DNA of 64,000 nt from Granulicella sp. dw_53. Its GTDB lineage: Bacteria; Acidobacteriota; Terriglobia; Terriglobales; Acidobacteriaceae. Positions within the stretch are counted from its first letter, which is position 1. Each line of letters begins with the position of its first letter. The notes under the pieces are model-generated. The model was not told the DNA's origin. It did not search any database and saw nothing but the letters and a program-made list of their open reading frames with translations. The stretch spans positions 21,942 to 85,941 of the forward strand of contig NZ_JAAVUR010000020.1 of assembly GCF_018449545.1 (NCBI RefSeq), read 5' to 3'. A program made the position numbers and the translations under genes. Positions 42,151-53,100 of this stretch are shown here, in pieces.

Positions 42151-42933
42151 TTAGAAGCTGTTGTCGTCGTTCGACGAGGAGTAGTCGTCTCCAGAGTCGC
42201 TGTCGTCAGAGAAGTTGTCGTCTGAGGAGCTGGCATCCGCGAAGGCGTCCGAATCATGATCGGCACTGGATGTATCCAGCGCGTCGGTATCGGCGAAGTG
42301 AGGGTTGTCGTTGCGGCGGTCTTCGATGTCGGGCGAGAGGCCGTGCTGGGCGGAGTCTCCGTAGTAGTTATTGATGATTTCGGGCCGGTTGTCTCCTCCG
42401 CCAAAACTTCCGAAGCCTGATCCTCCGCCATATCCGGCGTGTTCTCCGAATCCGTGCATGAGAGACTCGATCCCCTCAAAGGCGAGGGCGCCGGCGGCGA
42501 CGCCGGTGGCGGTCTGCATGGCGGAGCGGAGAAAGCCGCCCTGCTGTGGAACTCCATACTGCGGAGCACCGTACGGGCTGCCGTAGGGATTTCCATACTG
42601 GGGCGGCGGTGGAGCGTAGTTGGGCACCGGAACGTACTGCGCCTGCTGGGGTGGCGGTGGGGGAGGTGCGGGCTGGTCGTTGAGACCGAGGAGATTCCCG
42701 AGGAAGCTGGTGTGCTTTTGGGGCTGGTTGCGAGCCTCGTCGAGCTGTTTTTTGGCTTGATCGAGCGCATACTGCTGGACCAGCGCGGTCTGGGCGAGGA
42801 TATACAGGGCATCCGGGTTGCGTCCCAGGGTGTCCTGAAGGTAGCGTTCGGCCTCGGGATCCTTGTCGGTGAGAACGGTCTGATTGATGCGGTCGGTGAG
42901 ACCTTGAAGTAGCTGCTGTTCTTGTGGAGTCAT
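42151..42933 (-). CDS. DUF2076-domain protein
   Basis: 260-residue protein of the DUF2076 family (recognised from MTPQEQQLLQGLTDRI and the RNPDALYILAQTALVQQYALDQAKKQLDEA helix pair, residues 1-70). The middle is Pro/Gln/Tyr-rich low complexity (APPPPPPQQAQY, GNPYGSPYGAPQYG), then a Gly/Ala hydrophobic stretch (FLRSAMQTATGVAAGALAFEGIESLMHG) and a very acidic Ser/Asp tail (about 205-260). The same layout is common in periplasmic or peripheral proteins of unknown role. Single gene; downstream of the HugZ-like gene by 70 nt on the same strand. Confidence 0.87.
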   Translation of the reverse strand: MTPQEQQLLQGLTDRINQTVLTDKDPEAERYLQDTLGRNPDALYILAQTALVQQYALDQAKKQLDEARNQPQKHTSFLGNLLGLNDQPAPPPPPPQQAQYVPVPNYAPPPPQYGNPYGSPYGAPQYGVPQQGGFLRSAMQTATGVAAGALAFEGIESLMHGFGEHAGYGGGSGFGSFGGGDNRPEIINNYYGDSAQHGLSPDIEDRRNDNPHFADTDALDTSSADHDSDAFADASSSDDNFSDDSDSGDDYSSSNDDNSF

Positions 42934-43003
42934 CTCTGTTCTCCTCGCTGGATGTATGACGCAGATGGACTGCGAAGGGTGGCAACGGGTTCGGAGGCTG
43001 TTT

Positions 43004-43795
43004 TTAGCTGCGGGCTGCCTTGACCATCTCTACGAGGACGGTACGGGTCTCCGTGGCGTTTGCCACCTCGCGGGTAAAGGCGATGCGTGTTCCCTTGAAT
43101 CCGTCGGCGGTCTTGAGGCGGAGGTGGAAGCCCAGGCGGTCGACGGCGGTCATGGCGGCCTCGGTGGCTTCAATGCCGGAGTGAGTGCGGGCGAGCAGGA
43201 TCATGGCGTCGGTATGGTCGGCGTTCATGTGCTGGAGGATGCCAGCCGCAGACTCTGCCAGCGGATCTGGCTGGGACTGTTGGTAGTCAGGAGACGGAAC
43301 CCAGCCCATGACTCCGAAGCCGCCGACGTAGTAGAGGTCGAGGACCTCCATGCGGAAGAAGGAGAAGTCGGTGAAGTCGACCCAGTACCTGCTGTTCTCA
43401 TGGCGGGCGAGGTAGAGCTCGCGGACAGCGGATTTTTCTTCGTCGGGCACCTGGAGGACGTTGCCGACCAACGTGACGCGGGCCGCACCGAGAGGATCTC
43501 CATCGGAGGAGGGCTGGGTGACGAAGAGGCTGGCGCGAGGATCGGCCTTGAGATTTTGAGTATGCATTGCCATGTTGCTGATAAGGAAGATAGGGCGGCC
43601 GGCGGCGTCTAGCGCATAGGGCATAAGGGAGCCGAAGGGGAAGCCGGACTGCTTACGCGAGAGCGTGGATAGCGTAGCGATGGAGTTGAGGTAGAGCAGG
43701 GTGCGGGAGCGCTCGGCGTGGGTGGGCTCGGGGATGTGCGGAAGCTCGGGGCCGGTGTAGGCGTGCTGACGGGGAGGTGTGGCGGCGCTGGACAT
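43004..43795 (-). CDS. HugZ-like FMN-binding split-barrel protein with DUF2470
   Basis: 263 residues. An N-terminal pyridoxamine-phosphate-oxidase-like split barrel (ERSRTLLYLNSIATLSTLSRKQSGFPFGSLMPYALDAAGRPIFLISNMAMHTQNLKADPRASL) is followed by a DUF2470 domain (LAESAAGILQHMNADHTDAMILLAR). This architecture occurs in HugZ-type heme oxygenases and in many bacterial heme-utilisation proteins, so it may degrade heme or bind heme/flavin; the C-terminal His needed for heme ligation in HugZ cannot be assigned with confidence. It lies 63 nt downstream of the TetR gene and is not clearly linked to it. Confidence 0.87.
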   Translation of the reverse strand: MSSAATPPRQHAYTGPELPHIPEPTHAERSRTLLYLNSIATLSTLSRKQSGFPFGSLMPYALDAAGRPIFLISNMAMHTQNLKADPRASLFVTQPSSDGDPLGAARVTLVGNVLQVPDEEKSAVRELYLARHENSRYWVDFTDFSFFRMEVLDLYYVGGFGVMGWVPSPDYQQSQPDPLAESAAGILQHMNADHTDAMILLARTHSGIEATEAAMTAVDRLGFHLRLKTADGFKGTRIAFTREVANATETRTVLVEMVKAARS

Positions 43796-43858
43796 GGGCT
43801 CTCTTCTGTTCGTTCGTAAACTGCTGGATTCAGTATAGGGGGATGCTCGAACAGAGGG

Positions 43859-44464
43859 CTACTTGGGCCAGATGCTAAGCGCGGTCTGGACGGTGCGGTG
43901 TAGTTCGGCGCGGGAGGCTCCATCCGCTGCAAGGACAGCAAGGCCCCGCATGACCGAGATGAGGAAGCGCCCGAGGTCGGCGGGGTTGCAGTCGCTCGGG
44001 AGGTCACCCTCTCGCTTGGCGCGGATAAGGCGTTGAATGATGAGCTTGTTTCCTATGTTGCGACGGCGGACGACCTCCTGCTGGATGCTATCCGCCTCCG
44101 GGTCGGGAGTGCTCACCGACTGGAGGAAGAGGCAACTGTGCGGGGTGTCGGCGCCGGTGGCGGAATCGGCAGCGCCTATAAGGAGATCTTCGGCGAAGGC
44201 GCGGGCGGTAGGTTGGTCGATGGCGTTCACAACGTAGGAGATCGGACCCTCGGTGTAGCGATCCAGGACCTTGGAGAAGAGCGATTTCTTATCGCCAAAG
44301 GTTGCATAGAGGCTGGGACGGTTAATACCCATCGCCTCGGTGAGCGCGGTCAGGGAAGCGCCTTCATAACCGTAGGTCCAGAAGACATGCATTGCCGCAT
44401 CGAGGGCCTGGTCCTTATCGAAGGAGCGGGGGCGGCCTACGGGATTTGCGGTCTCTGCGGTCAT
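43859..44464 (-). CDS. TetR-family regulator of adjacent SDR
   Basis: 201-residue TetR repressor: N-terminal HTH GRPRSFDKDQALDAAMHVFWTYGYEGASLTALTEAMGINRPSLYATFGDKKSLF, then a ligand-binding helical domain with SCLFLQSVSTPDPEADSIQQEVVRRR. It is divergent from an SDR gene, and two matching palindromes lie in the 113-nt gap, so it most probably represses both. It is closely similar in the HTH and in the domain layout to the TetR at 63003, which also stands next to an SDR (a pseudogene): the two look like copies of one regulator-oxidoreductase module. Confidence 0.92.
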   Translation of the reverse strand: MTAETANPVGRPRSFDKDQALDAAMHVFWTYGYEGASLTALTEAMGINRPSLYATFGDKKSLFSKVLDRYTEGPISYVVNAIDQPTARAFAEDLLIGAADSATGADTPHSCLFLQSVSTPDPEADSIQQEVVRRRNIGNKLIIQRLIRAKREGDLPSDCNPADLGRFLISVMRGLAVLAADGASRAELHRTVQTALSIWPK

Positions 44465-44484
44465 GCTGGAACTATTCTAAACAA

Positions 44485-44556
44485 TTTTGTACTGTATGGT
44501 AAATAATTCTGCATCGCGAGTCGCAGGGGATACATCTTTACTGTGCAGTACAAAAA
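44485..44556. promoter_or_regulatory. Pair of TetR operators in divergent promoter
   Basis: Site 1 TTTTGTACTGTATGGTAAA (44485-44503) lies 20 nt before the TetR start; site 2, TTTACTGTGCAGTACAAAA (44537-44555), is its inverted copy (16 of 19 match) and lies 22 nt before the SDR start. Each site is itself an imperfect palindrome around GTACTG. The two sites flank the shared promoter region. Confidence 0.75.
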
Positions 44557-44577
44557 TGCATCATAGGAGAAGAGGTT

Positions 44578-45327
44578 ATGGGAAAGCTCAATGGCTCGGT
44601 GGCAGTCGTCACTGGAGGGACAGCAGGAATTGGACTCGCCACGGCAAAGCGTTTCGCTGAGGAGGGTGCAACGGTCTTTCTTACAGGCAGACGGCAGGCA
44701 GAACTGGATGCCGCGGTGAAACTGGTGGGGCATGGAGCAACAGGCGTGCAGGGCGATGTAGCCAAGCTAGAAGACCTGGACAAGCTCTATGCGGTCGTAA
44801 AGGAGAAGGCAGGACGAGTCGATGTGCTGTTTGCGGCTGCCGCGAGCGGGGGGTTCGTTGCGCTGGAAACGATTACGGAGGAGGACTACGACAGCACGTT
44901 CGGAACCAATGTAAAGGGATTGATATTCACCGTGCAAAAGGCTTTGCCGCTGTTTACGGATGGCGGCTCGATCATTCTGAGTTCTTCGGTCGTGGGGAGC
45001 AAGGGGATTCCGTCGTGGAGCGTGTACAGCGCGACCAAGGCAGCGGTGCGATCCTTTGCTCGAACCTGGACGACGGACCTGAAAGAGCGGAAGATTCGTG
45101 TGAATGCTATCAGTGCTGGACCGACCGATACCCCTGGCCTGACTGCGCTGTCGCGGGATGCGGAGCATGATAAACAGCTCAAGGCCTACATGGTAGGAAT
45201 GATTCCATTGGGTCGGTTGGGAAGTGCGGACGAGATTGCGAAGGCGGCGGTCTTTCTGGCTTCGAGTGATAGCAGCTTTATTGCGGGAACGGAGCTGTTT
45301 GTAGATGGTGGTGTGGCGGCGGTCTAA
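44578..45327 (+). CDS. Short-chain dehydrogenase/reductase
   Basis: Classical SDR of 249 residues: NAD(P)-binding TGGTAGIG at the N terminus, the NNAG-equivalent region FAAAASGG, Ser in ILSSSVVGS, the YSATK catalytic Tyr-Lys pair and the C-terminal GTELFVDGGVAAV. Coenzyme preference cannot be fixed; TGRRQAEL after the second strand (Arg pair) suggests NADPH. Sister to the SDR pseudogene at 62408 (ETITEEDYDSTFGTNVKGLIFTVQKALPL against ETIDEDHFDSIFDVNGKGLPFTIRKALPL). Strong ribosome site AGGAGAAGAGG upstream. Regulated by the divergent TetR; typical inducers of such pairs are electrophiles or quinones. Confidence 0.93.
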   Translation: MGKLNGSVAVVTGGTAGIGLATAKRFAEEGATVFLTGRRQAELDAAVKLVGHGATGVQGDVAKLEDLDKLYAVVKEKAGRVDVLFAAAASGGFVALETITEEDYDSTFGTNVKGLIFTVQKALPLFTDGGSIILSSSVVGSKGIPSWSVYSATKAAVRSFARTWTTDLKERKIRVNAISAGPTDTPGLTALSRDAEHDKQLKAYMVGMIPLGRLGSADEIAKAAVFLASSDSSFIAGTELFVDGGVAAV

Positions 45328-45336
45328 CCTGCCGAG

Positions 45337-45365
45337 GCTCGCGGACGCACTGTGCGACCGCGAGC
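45337..45365. terminator. Long hairpin between convergent genes
   Basis: Arms GCTCGCGG (45337-45344) and CCGCGAGC (45358-45365) with an inner CGCAC/GTGCG pairing, so nearly the whole 29 nt can fold back. It lies between the SDR and the convergent TonB-dependent receptor gene. Confidence 0.7.
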
Positions 45366-45379
45366 ACACTATCGATTTA

Positions 45380-47212
45380 TTAGCGGGACGCTTTGGTGAG
45401 TGTGAGTTCGAATCCGCCGGTGAAGCTGCGGCCTGGCATAGGAATGTTGGCGATCTCCTGATAGCCGGTGTTGGTGAGATTGGCCATGCGCAGGAAGGGA
45501 TGGATGCGTCCGGCTTCGCGCGCGAGAGCGACGTCCCAGACGGGGTATGCGGTCTGCTGATAGCGCTGCGTGACACCGAGGCGGGTGCGCAGTAAGAGAC
45601 CTTGTGTCCAGTTCTGAGTCCACTGGAGACTGGCGTTGTTGGTGGGATAGTTGTAAATGTAGTCGGACTGCAGACCGTGGAGAGCCTGCTGCGCTCCGAA
45701 GAGGAGAGTCCAGTTGGCCCTGAGTTGCTGGCGTGGGGTGGGATGCCAGTCGAGGGAGCTCTCAACGCCGGTGAAGTGGAGGCCGGTGAGGTTCGAGGCC
45801 TGATAGGGCGCGGTTGGGCCGGTGCGGATGTAGTCGATGGCGTTGGTCTGGCGGGAGTAGAAGACGGTGAGGGCAGCGACGGTGCGGTCGTTGAGGTACC
45901 AGTCGGCGCCGCCGTCGTAGTTCCAGGCGGACTCGGGTTTGAGGTTGGGGTTAGCGATATGAGTGGGGTCGCTGTAGTAGAGGTCGACGTAGGTGGGAAG
46001 ACGGAAGCCGTAACCGACAGAGGCGCGCAGCTTGAGCGAGTGACGTAGCCACAGACTCCCCGAGAATTGCGGCGAGAAGACGGAGCGTCCGCCGCTGAAG
46101 ACCTCTTCGCGCAGACCGACGGAGATGGTGCCGCGCTGGGAGGCACGGAGGTCGAGGTTGAGGTAGCCCGCTCCGCGATTGCGTCCGTGATGGCCGAGGT
46201 TGTTGCTTTGGATAGCGTCGGTGTTCTCTTCCAGGCCATAGGAGAGGCTGGTGTTCTTGAAGACAAGCTGGTGGCGGCGAATTGCGGCCTGCCAGCTCTC
46301 GTCGATGTGTTGGTTCTTGTAGTAGGCGGGGTTATCGCGGAGGAGGATGTAGAGGTCGGAGTGACGGCGATAGCCCACGAGGACGTTGGTGTTAGGGCCG
46401 AGCGGCTGGTTGATGGAGGCAAACCAGCCCTTGGTGTGCTCGAAGGAGTTGTAGGGACCGTAGAACTGGTCGGCTCCGAAAGGGCGGTTGCTTCCAGCGA
46501 AGAGGAGGTCGGTATCGCCCAGGGGAGTGGTGATGCGGGTCTCGGAGCTTGCCGACTCGGTGAGGAAGTCGCGGTCGGGGATGAAGCCGTTGGAATGCTC
46601 GCGTGTGCCGGAGAGCACCTCGCTGAGGCGCGGACTGGCGAAGGAGGCGAGGACGGACTGCTGATTTTCGCCGAAGCTCCCAACCCCGGTGCGGAGACGG
46701 AGAGTGGTGGCTTCGGGTTTGAAGGTAATGAAGTCGACCACGCCGCCGATCGCGTCGGAGCCGTAGAGGGTGGAGCCGGAGCCGTGGAGGACGTCGATGG
46801 TGGAGAGAGCTTCGAGGGGAACGGGAACGTCAAGGTTGAAGTGCGAGGTCTCGGCGTCGTTGATGCGCAGGCCGTTGAGCAGCACGAGAGTCTGCTCGAA
46901 GGAGGTGCCGCGGATCGAGATGTCGGACTGGACGCCGGCGGCTCCGCGCTGCTGGATGTCGACCGAGGAGTCGGTGCGGAGATAATCCTCGATGTCTGGG
47001 GAGGCGAGGCGGTGGCGTTGGGTGTCGAGGCTGACGCCGGAGCGGGCAGATTCACCTGCGGGAACGGGTTCCGGAGTGCCAAGAACGACGATAGAGGTTT
47101 GGAGTGGAGGGATGGCTTCCGGAGGAGGCTCTGGCGCTGGCTGGTTTTGTTGGGAGAAGGCCGGGACGGTGATGAATAAACCGAGGCAGAGAGCTAGGCG
47201 CATAGATGGCAA
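45380..47212 (-). CDS. TonB-dependent receptor (BtuB-like)
   Basis: Outer-membrane receptor of 610 residues with a signal peptide (MRLALCLGLFITVPAFSQ; ATG 47203 is an alternative start). A short N-terminal TonB-box-like stretch (TSIVVLGTPEPV) leads into the plug, with IRGTSFEQTLVLLNGLRIND and the GSGSTLYGSDAIGGVVDFIT block, then a 22-strand barrel ending ...GRSFTGGFELTLTKASR. The size and plug pattern match the BtuB/CirA group (cobalamin, siderophore or other small ligands). No cobalamin riboswitch is visible upstream, so B12 is not favoured. It is divergent from a MarR gene with shared half-sites in the gap. Confidence 0.9.
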   Translation of the reverse strand: MPSMRLALCLGLFITVPAFSQQNQPAPEPPPEAIPPLQTSIVVLGTPEPVPAGESARSGVSLDTQRHRLASPDIEDYLRTDSSVDIQQRGAAGVQSDISIRGTSFEQTLVLLNGLRINDAETSHFNLDVPVPLEALSTIDVLHGSGSTLYGSDAIGGVVDFITFKPEATTLRLRTGVGSFGENQQSVLASFASPRLSEVLSGTREHSNGFIPDRDFLTESASSETRITTPLGDTDLLFAGSNRPFGADQFYGPYNSFEHTKGWFASINQPLGPNTNVLVGYRRHSDLYILLRDNPAYYKNQHIDESWQAAIRRHQLVFKNTSLSYGLEENTDAIQSNNLGHHGRNRGAGYLNLDLRASQRGTISVGLREEVFSGGRSVFSPQFSGSLWLRHSLKLRASVGYGFRLPTYVDLYYSDPTHIANPNLKPESAWNYDGGADWYLNDRTVAALTVFYSRQTNAIDYIRTGPTAPYQASNLTGLHFTGVESSLDWHPTPRQQLRANWTLLFGAQQALHGLQSDYIYNYPTNNASLQWTQNWTQGLLLRTRLGVTQRYQQTAYPVWDVALAREAGRIHPFLRMANLTNTGYQEIANIPMPGRSFTGGFELTLTKASR

Positions 47213-47283
47213 GTGGTGCTCCGAAAAGGGTGGTGTGGGGTCGACTTCGGGTATTTTCGCCCATCAGATTGCCAAAGGGGAGG

Positions 47284-47322
47284 TAGTTTAGTGATGGAGT
47301 AAACAGTTGAGCTAGTAAACTA
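47284..47322. promoter_or_regulatory. Possible MarR operator with TAGTTTA half-sites
   Basis: TAGTTTA (47284-47290) and TAAACTA (47316-47322) form an inverted repeat; a further GTAAAC (47299-47304) lies between. They stand in the 117-nt gap between the receptor and MarR genes, the last only 7 nt before the MarR ATG. Confidence 0.5.
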
Positions 47323-47329
47323 ACTCTCT

Positions 47330-47797
47330 ATGCGGATTGAGTCATTTTTGAAGCAAAGCCCAATCTTTCAAGCAAACCGAATGGCGCGGAGGATGGATGC
47401 TTCGCTGGCGGTGGTGCTGGAAGGTGAAGAGTTGTCAGTGTTTGAGGCGATGGTACTGGCTGCGATCTTCTTCGAGAAACGCGGCGAGATCAAGCCGTCC
47501 GAATTGGCAGAGGCGTTTCAGACGACGCGGGGAAATGTAAGCCACTGTATCTCGTCGCTCGAAGCGAAGGGCTTGGTAGAGCGGCGAATCGATCCGGAGG
47601 ACGCACGCGGGATCCAGTTGGTATTGAAGCCAGTTGGCAGACGGCGCGCAGTACGAGTGGTCGGGATTCTGGACCGTATGCAGCGTCAGCTTGAGGAGGC
47701 GATAGGAGGCGAGACTCTGGAGTTGATGCTCAAACAGCTAGGTGAGGTGGAGGCGTTGTGTGCGGGAGTTGCGAACGCAGGGCGACAAGCCTCTTAG
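47330..47797 (+). CDS. MarR-family regulator
   Basis: 155-residue winged-helix protein: EELSVFEAMVLAAIFFEKRGEIKPSELAEAFQTTRGNVSHCISSLEAKGLVERRIDPEDARGIQLVLKPVGRR is the full wHTH with its wing (DARG). The only cysteines are Cys73 in the recognition helix and one near the C terminus. Its divergent partner is the TonB-dependent receptor, which it probably represses. Only 14 nt separate it from the stop codon of the convergent VWA gene. Confidence 0.88.
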   Translation: MRIESFLKQSPIFQANRMARRMDASLAVVLEGEELSVFEAMVLAAIFFEKRGEIKPSELAEAFQTTRGNVSHCISSLEAKGLVERRIDPEDARGIQLVLKPVGRRRAVRVVGILDRMQRQLEEAIGGETLELMLKQLGEVEALCAGVANAGRQAS

Positions 47798-47811
47798 AGT
47801 TCGACAACTAT

Positions 47812-49056
<1,245 letters not shown>

Positions 49057-49211
49057 GAAATGGCCCCTGATTCCATATTAGACGTGCGTACAAGAGGGAG
49101 GATTCGCGGGACTGGAAAGGAAGGGGTTGGGTTTCATGGGGTGAAGTCCGATGTCGGGGCTGGAGGTGCCTTTGCGGCTGAACCAGGACGCGAAGATCAC
49201 ATCGAAAGGGC

Positions 49212-50813
49212 TCAGTGGCCCCCTGCGGCTTCGGGTGAGGGTTTCGCCCGTTTTTTTGGCAGGCGCATGACAAACGGCAGCGGGACGAGGAATAAGAGCA
49301 GCGCCGCCAGGATTACGAAGGCGTTCTTGTAGCTCAGCATCGAGGCCTGGAGCTGCATCTGGCGATACGCCTGGCCGATGGCGGCCTGGGATGCCTGCGA
49401 GGCAGTCATACCGCCGGAGATTAAGAGATCCTGCATGCGGCTCATGTAGAGACGGTAGGGGACGCTATTGGTGACTACATTGGCTCCGAGAGACTGCTGG
49501 TGGACCTGGGTGCTGCGGGCGATGTAGGTGGTAAGAAGAGCAGTGCCGGCGCTGCCGCCGATATTGCGGGCGAAGTTGGAGAGGCTGGAGATCTGGTTGC
49601 TCTTATCCGCAGGAACTCCGACGTAGTTGAGCGTGCTGATGGGGATGAAGATGAAGGGCAACGCCATCATCTGCAGAATGCGCCACTCAGTGACGGCTGC
49701 GAACGAGGTGTTGAGATCGAGGCGGGTGAGGTTGTAGACGCCGAGGGCGGTGAAGAAGTATCCGGCTGCAGCCATGGTGCGAGGATCGATCTTGCCGACG
49801 GTTCTGCCCGCAATGAGCATCATGGCCATGAGGACGAAGCCCGCAGGGGAGAGGACCTCGCCGGCGCGCTCAGCGGTGTAGCCAAGCAGGGTCTGCAGAT
49901 ACTGCGGGATGAGGACTGTACTTCCGAAGAGCACCATGCCGAGAATGAGCTGAAGGAAGACAGCCGTTCCGAAGTTGCGATTCTTTAGCAGCTTGATGTC
50001 GACGATGGGATCGGGGTGATACCACTCCCAGAAGACGAACCAGACGAGGAGGACGACGCCGACGATGGCGCAGGTACGGATGCCAGGATCGGAGAACCAA
50101 TCCTTCTCTTGGCCCTTGTCGAGGACGTACTCGACGAATCCGACGCCGATGGCCACTAGGCCTAAGCCGGTGAAGTCGATCTTAAGGTGTTTGGCAGCTT
50201 CTTTGCGGGCTACAAGATGGGGTGGATCTTCCACCATGCGGTTGCTGAGGTAGAGGGAGAGGAGACCGACAGGCAGGTTGATGAAGAAGATCCAGTGCCA
50301 GTTGAAGTTGTCGGTGATCCAGCCGCCGAGCGTGGGGCCGATTGCGGGGGCGAAGACGACTGCCATTCCGTAGACCGCGAAGGCCTGTCCGCGGCGCTCG
50401 ACCGGGAAGGTATCGGCGAGGATGGCTTGTTCACTGGGCGCGAGACCTCCTCCGCCGAGACCTTGCAGGATCCGGGCGATGATGAGGAAGGGAAGCGTTG
50501 GAGCGATGCCGCAGAGCATGGAGCAGATGGTGAAGAGCGCCACGCAGGTCATGTAGAAGCGTTTGCGACCCATGCGGTTCGAGAGCCAGCCCGAGATGGG
50601 CAGGATGATAGCGCTGGCGACGAGGTAGCTGGTCAGGACCCAGGTCGCTTCTTCCTGGCTGGCGCCGAGAGAGCCGGCGATATGCGGGAGAGCGACGTTG
50701 GCGATGGAGGTGTCGAGCACCTCCATGAACGTGGCCAAAGTTACCGTCATGGCGACGGCCCAAGGGTTATGTGCTGGTTTCCATTGGGAAAGGACTTGTG
50801 CGGGAGATCCCAT
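49212..50813 (-). CDS. DHA2 (EmrB/QacA-type) multidrug efflux transporter
   Basis: Proton-driven drug exporter of the MFS DHA2 family, 533 residues with 14 helices. Seen: motif D1-like TFMEVLDTSIANVALPHIAGSLG, the A motif GWLSNRMGRKRF, the antiporter C motif GMAVVFAPAIGPTLGGWI, and a 14th helix followed by a basic tail. EmrB-type pumps normally need an EmrA membrane-fusion protein and an outer-membrane channel; neither is adjacent. It is divergent from a MarR gene with only 38 nt between start codons, filled by a perfect palindrome that also supplies its ribosome site, so it is under tight MarR control. Confidence 0.95.
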   Translation of the reverse strand: MGSPAQVLSQWKPAHNPWAVAMTVTLATFMEVLDTSIANVALPHIAGSLGASQEEATWVLTSYLVASAIILPISGWLSNRMGRKRFYMTCVALFTICSMLCGIAPTLPFLIIARILQGLGGGGLAPSEQAILADTFPVERRGQAFAVYGMAVVFAPAIGPTLGGWITDNFNWHWIFFINLPVGLLSLYLSNRMVEDPPHLVARKEAAKHLKIDFTGLGLVAIGVGFVEYVLDKGQEKDWFSDPGIRTCAIVGVVLLVWFVFWEWYHPDPIVDIKLLKNRNFGTAVFLQLILGMVLFGSTVLIPQYLQTLLGYTAERAGEVLSPAGFVLMAMMLIAGRTVGKIDPRTMAAAGYFFTALGVYNLTRLDLNTSFAAVTEWRILQMMALPFIFIPISTLNYVGVPADKSNQISSLSNFARNIGGSAGTALLTTYIARSTQVHQQSLGANVVTNSVPYRLYMSRMQDLLISGGMTASQASQAAIGQAYRQMQLQASMLSYKNAFVILAALLLFLVPLPFVMRLPKKRAKPSPEAAGGH

Positions 50814-50855
50814 ATATCAGTCTCCTGATAATATTATCAGGAGACTGATATATGG
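50810..50855. promoter_or_regulatory. Perfect 46-bp palindrome between efflux pump and MarR genes
   Basis: Completely self-complementary over 46 bp, centred at 50832.5. Both start codons lie inside it (50811-50813 for the pump, 50852-50854 for MarR), each preceded by the same AGGAG 8 nt upstream. Each half is also a smaller palindrome: TATCAG-TCTC-CTGATA (50815-50830) and TATCAG-GAGA-CTGATA (50835-50850). These are likely two MarR sites. Confidence 0.92.
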
Positions 50856-51307
50856 CAAACAAGAAGAATCGAATAATTCCGGTCAGCGACAAGCGTGGAG
50901 CGATGCAGGTGATGAAGCGAATCCTGAATCACTTCAGGACGCAGGTGGATGAAGAGCTGCGTCCTCGCGGAGTGACGACCTCGCAGTTGCAGATTCTTCA
51001 TGCGATTAAGAATTCTCCCGGGAGCTCCGGGGCGCAGTTGGCGCGGGTTTGTTACGTAACTCCTCAGACGGTGCAGGCTTTGATCGAGAAGATCGAAGAG
51101 GAGGGTTGGATCGTTCGCCATAAGGACAAGGGGAACGATCGGATTCTAGCGGCTTCGCTTACGGACGCCGGCGAGGAGCTGCTGACGTTAGCGGAGGAGG
51201 CGGTCAAGAGACTTGAGACGCGGTTGTGGGACGGGATCTCTGCCGAGGAGATCGCGAGTCTGAAGCGCGTGCTGGATCGCTGTTTCGAAAATATTGCCGC
51301 GGAGTAG
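50852..51307 (+). CDS. MarR-family regulator of efflux pump
   Basis: 151-residue MarR protein: ELRPRGVTTSQLQILHAIKNSPGSSGAQLARVCYVTPQTVQALIEKIEEEGWIVRHKDKGNDRILAASLTDAGEELL is the complete winged HTH. Its start codon and ribosome site are part of the 46-bp palindrome shared with the divergent DHA2 pump, so binding would block both genes (autoregulation). Ligand unknown; MarR proteins of this class respond to small phenolic or lipophilic toxicants. A Cys in the recognition-helix region (ARVCYVT) could be redox-sensitive. Its terminator overlaps the 3' end of gltX. Confidence 0.92.
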   Translation: MANKKNRIIPVSDKRGAMQVMKRILNHFRTQVDEELRPRGVTTSQLQILHAIKNSPGSSGAQLARVCYVTPQTVQALIEKIEEEGWIVRHKDKGNDRILAASLTDAGEELLTLAEEAVKRLETRLWDGISAEEIASLKRVLDRCFENIAAE

Positions 51308-51325
51308 TACGGCATCGCGGTGTGG

Positions 51326-53059
<1,734 letters not shown>

Positions 53060-53100
53060 GAGGTCGTTTTCGATGGTATCAGGGAGGGGGTACCCCCCCG

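Noticed and set aside
44767..47082. 771-codon minus-strand frame across the SDR and the receptor
   Set aside because: Runs through two genes in the wrong frame and is Ser/Pro/Thr-rich, as expected of a shadow.
46067..47179. 370-codon plus-strand frame opposite the TonB-dependent receptor
   Set aside because: Antisense shadow of the receptor, low-complexity Glu/Gly/Val sequence, no ribosome site.
47213..47329. Cobalamin riboswitch upstream of the BtuB-like receptor
   Set aside because: The gap is only 117 nt and has no B12-box-like sequence or long leader.
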